Source: Syntrophomonadaceae bacterium (GTDB lineage: Bacteria; Bacillota; Dethiobacteria; DTU022; UBA8154). From it: DNA of 9,753 bases. A model generated the notes under the pieces. It was not told the origin of the DNA. It saw nothing but the letters and a program-made list of their open reading frames with translations, and did not search any database. The position numbers and the translations under genes were made by a program. Where the stretch lies: the NCBI GenBank assembly GCA_007122565.1, contig SKTJ01000174.1, forward strand, positions 1 to 9,753, written 5' to 3'. Positions within the stretch are counted from its first letter, which is position 1, and every line of letters begins with the position of its first letter. Of this stretch, positions 5,155 to 9,753 are shown piece after piece.

Positions 5155-6243
5155 ATGTGCGGTATTGCCGGTTTAATCAACCAGAAAAGAATCAGAGAAA
5201 ACGGGAAACGGATAAAAAAGGGAATTATTTTGCAAAACGACCGGGGCAGTGGCCTGGGGGCCGGTTTTGCCGCTTATGGTATCTACCCTGAGTTTGCAGA
5301 TCTTTACGCACTGCACCTTATGTCTGCCGACGCTCAAAGCCTGGCGGAAGCGCAAAAAATTTTAGAGGAACACTTTTTTGTTCATGCTGCTGAGGATATT
5401 CCGGTATGGGAGCATATCATTGCCGAACACCCCCTGCTGCGCCGTTATTTTGTGGAGCCGCGTAGTTATCGGCTGGCGCAATCTGTTTGTGAGAATGCTG
5501 ATGATTATACCATTGAAAAGGTGATGGCGCTTAACAGCACCTTGGAACATGCTTTTATATTTTCCAGCGGCAAGAATATGGGTGTATTCAAGGGAGTGGG
5601 AACACCGCAGGATATTTACGATTTTTATTGCCTGGATAATTACAAGGCATACTGCTGGCTCGCCCATAACCGTTTTCCCACAAACACGCCGGGCTGGTGG
5701 GGCGGAGCTCATCCGTTCAACCTCCTTTCCTATTCGATTGTGCATAATGGTGAAATCTCCTCATATGGGATTAACCAGCGTTACCTGGAGGGGTTCGGTT
5801 ATGCCTGTCGTATGCAAACGGATAGCGAGGTGGTTGCCTATCTGCTGGATCTGCTGATCCGCCGTCATCGCCTCTCCATTGAAGAGGCAACGCACGTGCT
5901 GGCTCCACCTTACTGGTCTTCTGCGGAGGGGATCACAGAAGGTACGGTGCGGGATAATCTTGTGGCCCTGAAAATCATCTATGAGTCGGCCATGCTTAAC
6001 GGTCCGTTTGCCATCCTGGCTGCCTGCACGGAGGGACTGTTCAGTATTACAGATAACACTAAGTTACGGCCTATGACCGTGGGGCATGCCGGAGATTACA
6101 GTTATTTTGCCAGTGAAGTTTCTGCCCTCTACGAGATGGATGAGAATCTTCTTACCGTTACCACGCCCCGGGCGGGGCAGCCCTGTATCGTGCGTCTGGA
6201 AGCAGAGGCGGCATCCCATTACGCGGAAGCAGCGGTGCAGTGA
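5155..6243 (+). CDS. Glutamate synthase glutamine amidotransferase subunit (class II GATase, split GltB domain 1)
   Basis: Hydrolyses glutamine and channels ammonia to the synthase subunit encoded next. The ATG at 5155 puts cysteine second (MCGIAGLI); after Met removal Cys would be the N-terminal nucleophile of a class II (Ntn) amidotransferase. The GAGGTGG site at 5143-5149 supports this start over the in-frame GTG at 5146, which lies inside it. Further class II landmarks are HNRFPTN (171-177), HNGE (197-200) and TDSE (222-225). At 362 residues it corresponds to only the first domain of the ~1500-residue GltB. This matches the archaeal-type arrangement in which GltB domains are separate proteins. 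The next gene starts 15 bases downstream in the same operon, and the attenuator-like leader precedes it. Confidence 0.92.
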   Translation: MCGIAGLINQKRIRENGKRIKKGIILQNDRGSGLGAGFAAYGIYPEFADLYALHLMSADAQSLAEAQKILEEHFFVHAAEDIPVWEHIIAEHPLLRRYFVEPRSYRLAQSVCENADDYTIEKVMALNSTLEHAFIFSSGKNMGVFKGVGTPQDIYDFYCLDNYKAYCWLAHNRFPTNTPGWWGGAHPFNLLSYSIVHNGEISSYGINQRYLEGFGYACRMQTDSEVVAYLLDLLIRRHRLSIEEATHVLAPPYWSSAEGITEGTVRDNLVALKIIYESAMLNGPFAILAACTEGLFSITDNTKLRPMTVGHAGDYSYFASEVSALYEMDENLLTVTTPRAGQPCIVRLEAEAASHYAEAAVQ

Positions 6244-6258
6244 AAGGAGTGCATAGCC

Positions 6259-7773
6259 ATGACCCTTGCCATGACAACGCCGGGACTACGTTCCCATTTT
6301 CGTCCCCAATTTGACCGGGAGTGCTGCGACGGCTGCGGGCAGTGCGCCGAAGAATGCTCCTTTAACGAAATCCGTATGGAGACACGGGCCGGCAAGAAGC
6401 TCCCCTTTGCTAACGGGCGCTCCTGTGGCGCCTGTCACCGCTGTGAGCTCATCTGTCCCAGGGGGGCGATTCGTATTGCAGAGGACAAAATGGCTCTGCG
6501 GCGGCATGGCGTCTGGCAGACTGATGCTGTTAACCGTGTGCATCTGCAAGCGGCGTCCGGTGCTGTGGCTCTCACCGGCCTTGGCGCTGACACAGGCGTA
6601 CCTGTATACTTTGACCGGCTCCTATTCAATGCCTGTCAGGTTACCAACCCATCCATAGATCCTCAGCGTGAGGTCATGGAGACGGTGACATATCTCGGCC
6701 GTAAGGCCCGATCATTAGAGGAACTGGATAATCAAAGCGGCGATGGCTGCTCCCTCATTCGTCTTAACACTCCCCTGGTTTTTGCGCCCATGTCTTATGG
6801 GAGTATTAACCTGAATTTGCAATTGGCCATGGCCCGCGTTGCCCGGAAGAAAGGCCTCCTCTGGTATTCGGGTGAGGGAGGGTTGCACCGCGATCTCTAT
6901 CCCTACAGTGATTGTGTAGTGCTGCAGGTTGCCTCGGGGCGTTTTGGGGTAAGCCATGAGTATTTGCAGGTGGGCCGGGCCTACCAGATAAAGATCGGCC
7001 AGGGGGCGAAACCGGGAATCGGTGGCCACCTTCCGGGAGAAAAAGTGCTGCCGGGTATATCGGAAACACGTATGATTCCCCTGGGAAGCGACGCCATTTC
7101 CCCGGCGCCCCAACATGATATTTACTCGATTGAGGATCTGCGTTTGCTCATCTACGCAATCAAGGAAGCAAGCGGCTACAAACCCGTTTGTGTAAAAATT
7201 GCCGCTGTGCACAATGTTGCGGCCATCGCCAGCGGGGTTGTGCGGGCCGGAGCTGATATGCTCTACCTGGATGGCTACCGGGGCGGTAGTGGAGCCACTC
7301 CCGCTGTGGTACGGGACAACGTGGGCATACCCCTGGAACTGGCCCTTGCTGCAGTGGATCAGCGCCTGCGGGATGAACGGATCAGGCATCAGGCTTCCAT
7401 TATTGCCGCCGGGGGAGTACGCAGCAGCGGTGACGTAATGAAGGCGATCGCCCTGGGAGCCGATGCGGTGGCTATGGGCTCAGCTTGTCTGGTGGCATGT
7501 GGTTGCCATGTTTGCCAGCGCTGTAACAGTGGCAAATGTCCCTGGGGTATAACGACCAACGACGAGAAACTGGCGGCAAGGCTTGACCCCGCATGGGCGG
7601 AAGAGCGGCTTAGCAACCTTGTTGATGGATGGCACCACGAGATGCAGGAGATCATGGGTCTTAACGGGATTTACGATATTGGTTCCTTCCGGGGAAACCG
7701 GCTCATATTAAGGGGGGTGGGGCTCAGTGACCGGGAACTATCAGTGCTGGGAATCAAACATGCAGGTGAATAA
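6259..7773 (+). CDS. gltB: Glutamate synthase central subunit: ferredoxin domain plus FMN-binding synthase domain
   Basis: Catalyses reductive amination of 2-oxoglutarate to glutamate at an FMN site. The 504-residue protein opens with two 4Fe-4S motifs: C23xxC26xxC29xxxC33 and C56xxC59xxC62xxxC66 (C22 is an alternative first ligand). The TIM-barrel synthase domain follows, with FAPMSYGSIN (175-184), SGEGGLH (204-210), KIGQGAKPGIGG (245-256), YLDGYRGGSGATP (336-348) and AAGGVRSSGD (383-392). The C-x5-C-x4-C pattern that holds the 3Fe-4S cluster in GltB is at C416, C422 and C427, followed by PWGITT. Extra cysteines at 410, 414 and 419 surround it. The N-terminal ferredoxin domain is typical of archaeal-type split glutamate synthases and absent from long bacterial GltB. 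AAGGAG at 6243-6248 supports ATG 6259; ATG 6271 is less likely. The next gene overlaps its 3' end by 14 bases. Confidence 0.93.
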   Translation: MTLAMTTPGLRSHFRPQFDRECCDGCGQCAEECSFNEIRMETRAGKKLPFANGRSCGACHRCELICPRGAIRIAEDKMALRRHGVWQTDAVNRVHLQAASGAVALTGLGADTGVPVYFDRLLFNACQVTNPSIDPQREVMETVTYLGRKARSLEELDNQSGDGCSLIRLNTPLVFAPMSYGSINLNLQLAMARVARKKGLLWYSGEGGLHRDLYPYSDCVVLQVASGRFGVSHEYLQVGRAYQIKIGQGAKPGIGGHLPGEKVLPGISETRMIPLGSDAISPAPQHDIYSIEDLRLLIYAIKEASGYKPVCVKIAAVHNVAAIASGVVRAGADMLYLDGYRGGSGATPAVVRDNVGIPLELALAAVDQRLRDERIRHQASIIAAGGVRSSGDVMKAIALGADAVAMGSACLVACGCHVCQRCNSGKCPWGITTNDEKLAARLDPAWAEERLSNLVDGWHHEMQEIMGLNGIYDIGSFRGNRLILRGVGLSDRELSVLGIKHAGE

Positions 7774-9753
7774 AAAGAAAGATACAAACAAAAGGGGAAG
7801 CGCCACCCTTATTGATGCCCGGGGTATACCGTACCGGGAACTGAACGAGCAGGTGCGTGCCCTTGCCCGGGTTGGAGCACGGCATATCATCCTGGAAGGG
7901 GTACGGGGACAGCGTTATCTGGGCAGCAACCTGGATTATCCTGATTTGCTATTGCAAATCAAGGGTATTCCAGGTGAGGATCTGGGTTTTAACCTGAGCG
8001 GCCCCACCATTGAGGTGTACGGCCATGCTCAAAACGCTGTGGCCAATACCATGGACAGCGGGCGTATCATTGTGCACGGCCTGGCAGGGGACGCCCTTGC
8101 TTACGGCATGCGCGGCGGAGAGCTTTATGTACGTGACGATGTTGGTTACCGTGTGGGTATCCATATGAAGGAATACGGGCCCAAGACCCCCGTGGTGGTT
8201 GTGGGAGGCACTGCCGGTGATTACCTTGGTGAGTACATGGCCGGGGGGATGCTCATTCTCCTCAACCGGCAAAATGCCCGGGAAATGGTGGCCGGTGCAG
8301 CAGCACGGACCCTGGCTACGGGAATTCACGGCGGAGCTGTATATCTCTTTGCCTATGACGTGCCTGAGGTGCTGCTTGGCATCGGAGCAAAGCTTTCAGC
8401 GGTCGATAGTCAAGAGTGGTCAAAGGTAGAGCATTACGTACGTGAGTTCTGTCACCATTTCGGCCTTGCTCCGGAGCCGCTCTTGCAGCGTGAATTGATC
8501 AAAATTGTCCCTGCAGGCAGCCGGCCCTTTGCTTCCTTCTATACCCCTGCATATCCAGCAGATACGGGGCAAAAACCCAAGCATGTGCAAGCGGTTTCCC
8601 CCTGTGAAACAGCATGTCCAGCCGGTGTGCCCACGGGACGCTTTCTTGGCCTTTTACGCCACGGAAAGATCGATGAAGCCGTTGCGCTGATTGATGAGGT
8701 TACACCACTGCGCTACAGTTGTTGTGGCTTTATCTGTCCCCACCTCTGCATGCAAAACTGTACCCGGGAAAAGGTTGATTTCGCCGTGCGTACGGCCGAG
8801 TTGGCACGACGTTTTAAGGGAAGGCCCATAACCCCGCCGTGCCAAATCCATGGGGAGAAGATTGCAGTAATCGGTGCAGGGCCGGCTGGCCTGAGCGCAG
8901 CCTACCAACTGGTGCGCCGTGGTTACGCGGTCACGGTTTTCGACGAGGCGGAGCGTCCCGGTGGAAAGCTCATTCAGGTGATCTCGCGCCGCCGTTTGCC
9001 CCAGGAAGACTTGGCTTATGATCTGGAGCGTATCGCAGCAATGGGGGTAAACTTTGTTACCGCTACGCGGGTGGATACGGCCCGGCTTGAAAGAATATTG
9101 GATGAATACGACTACGTGATTGTTGCGGTGGGGGCGCATCAGGCGATTATTCCTCCCGTTGAGGGCCGGGAACACCTGCTGGGAGGCTTGGATTTCCTTA
9201 AAGAGCATAACCGCAGACGCATTGCAGGCAAAACCCCGTCTATAAGCAAGGGGCCGAAGGTAGTCGTGGGCGGCGGCGATGCTGCAGTGGATGGTATTGA
9301 GGCTCTTTTGGAAATGGGAGCCCGGCCTGATCAAATTACGGTTATCGATGTAAAGAAACCTTCTGCCGATCCGGAGGAAAGGCGCCATCTGGAGCAGCAG
9401 GGTGTCCGATTCCGCTACCCCCTTTTCCTTGAGGAGGTAACAGCGGAGGGGATCTACGTTGATAACCCATTGGGTCAGCGGGAGTTCATTCCTGCCGACA
9501 GCGTGTATGTCTTTATCAATGAACGGCCTGCATTGGATTTCCTGCCATCGTCTCTGCAGGATGAGGCAAATGAGCGGGGTTTTTATGGTAATGATGAACA
9601 GGCTACTTTTCGCACCTCTAATCCCCGTATCTTAGTGGTGGGAGATATGCAGGGACTGGCATTGGTTACCACTAATATCGGGCGGGGCCGCCAGTGTGCT
9701 CTGGAGCTTGATGCGCTGCTCAGGGGCCGGGAATATACTCCGGAGTTGAAAGA
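7760..9753 (+). CDS. Fusion of GltB GXGXG domain with GltD-like FAD/NADPH iron-sulfur oxidoreductase (3' end beyond window)
   Basis: An uninterrupted frame of 664 codons runs off the right edge. Residues about 15-245 are the GXGXG right-handed beta-helix (third GltB domain), seen in GRIIVHGLAGDALAYGMRGG (101-120), GGTAGDYLGEYMAGG (149-163) and TGIHGGAVYLF. A linker (about 245-275) leads into a GltD-like module. This has C282xxxC286P; then C322xxxC326xxxC330xxxC334, the usual cluster motif; FAD motif GAGPAGLSAA (372-381); RRLPQEDL; NAD(P)H motif GGGDAAVD (504-511); and GDMQG (628-632) in the last FAD segment. The first cluster motif of classical GltD (four Cys) is reduced to its last two. The module would pass NAD(P)H electrons to the synthase subunit. 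ATG 7760 overlaps the previous gene by 14 bases with only a weak ribosome binding site, suggesting coupled translation; GTG 7766 is an alternative start. Confidence 0.9.
   Translation, partial: MQVNKKKDTNKRGSATLIDARGIPYRELNEQVRALARVGARHIILEGVRGQRYLGSNLDYPDLLLQIKGIPGEDLGFNLSGPTIEVYGHAQNAVANTMDSGRIIVHGLAGDALAYGMRGGELYVRDDVGYRVGIHMKEYGPKTPVVVVGGTAGDYLGEYMAGGMLILLNRQNAREMVAGAAARTLATGIHGGAVYLFAYDVPEVLLGIGAKLSAVDSQEWSKVEHYVREFCHHFGLAPEPLLQRELIKIVPAGSRPFASFYTPAYPADTGQKPKHVQAVSPCETACPAGVPTGRFLGLLRHGKIDEAVALIDEVTPLRYSCCGFICPHLCMQNCTREKVDFAVRTAELARRFKGRPITPPCQIHGEKIAVIGAGPAGLSAAYQLVRRGYAVTVFDEAERPGGKLIQVISRRRLPQEDLAYDLERIAAMGVNFVTATRVDTARLERILDEYDYVIVAVGAHQAIIPPVEGREHLLGGLDFLKEHNRRRIAGKTPSISKGPKVVVGGGDAAVDGIEALLEMGARPDQITVIDVKKPSADPEERRHLEQQGVRFRYPLFLEEVTAEGIYVDNPLGQREFIPADSVYVFINERPALDFLPSSLQDEANERGFYGNDEQATFRTSNPRILVVGDMQGLALVTTNIGRGRQCALELDALLRGREYTPELK

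Noticed and set aside
5106..5291. An open frame starting at an ATG in the glt terminator hairpin.
   Set aside because: There is no ribosome binding site before it and it overlaps the amidotransferase gene in another frame.
6715..7389. A 224-codon frame on the minus strand opposite the synthase subunit.
   Set aside because: Antisense shadow of a well-conserved coding region, without a ribosome binding site or recognisable domain.
8654..9388. A 244-codon frame on the minus strand.
   Set aside because: Antisense to the GltD-like module, whose cluster, FAD and NAD(P)H motifs are all readable on the plus strand.

Overview
The window reads as chromosome of an anaerobic, low-to-mid GC Firmicute, most likely a clostridial lineage such as the Peptococcaceae or Moorella-like thermophiles. 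This is inference from strong GGAGG/GAGGTGG ribosome binding sites, TTGACA/TATAAT-type promoters, GTG and TTG starts, a ferredoxin-containing split glutamate synthase and intergenic heptad repeats. No phage, IS, CRISPR, rRNA or tRNA was seen.

Layout. Positions 1-1181 (minus) hold a J-domain co-chaperone with only half of the usual DnaJ zinc domain. It is translationally coupled (ATGA overlap) to a small protein cut by the window edge that looks like a CbpM/MerR-type modulator. Positions 1182-1698 are a 517-bp non-coding stretch with a heptad repeat array, a ~180-bp imperfect foldback element and a weak promoter candidate. Positions 1699-2673 (plus) encode a D-2-hydroxyacid dehydrogenase (glyoxylate/hydroxypyruvate reductase type). 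It converges on a CoA-disulfide reductase/NADH oxidase-like flavoprotein (2828-4180, minus). That gene is divergent from a FtnA-type ferritin (4388-4894, plus), and each has a recognisable promoter in the shared gap.

Positions 4899-5154 form a regulatory leader: a 10-bp direct repeat, a TTGACA-17-TATTAT promoter, several hairpins and an intrinsic terminator. The 5' arm of the terminator can pair instead with an identical 9-base copy of its 3' arm near the transcription start. This is the architecture of a riboswitch or attenuator of a class I do not recognise.

The leader precedes a glutamate synthase operon running off the right edge: a stand-alone class II glutamine amidotransferase (5155-6243), a 2x[4Fe-4S] plus FMN synthase subunit (6259-7773), and a long open frame (7760 to the end). 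That last frame fuses the GXGXG structural domain of GltB to a GltD-like FAD/NADPH iron-sulfur oxidoreductase. Together they should make glutamate: NAD(P)H electrons enter through the GltD part, pass over iron-sulfur clusters to FMN, and ammonia released from glutamine is added to 2-oxoglutarate. The fusion and the leader RNA are the most noteworthy points.
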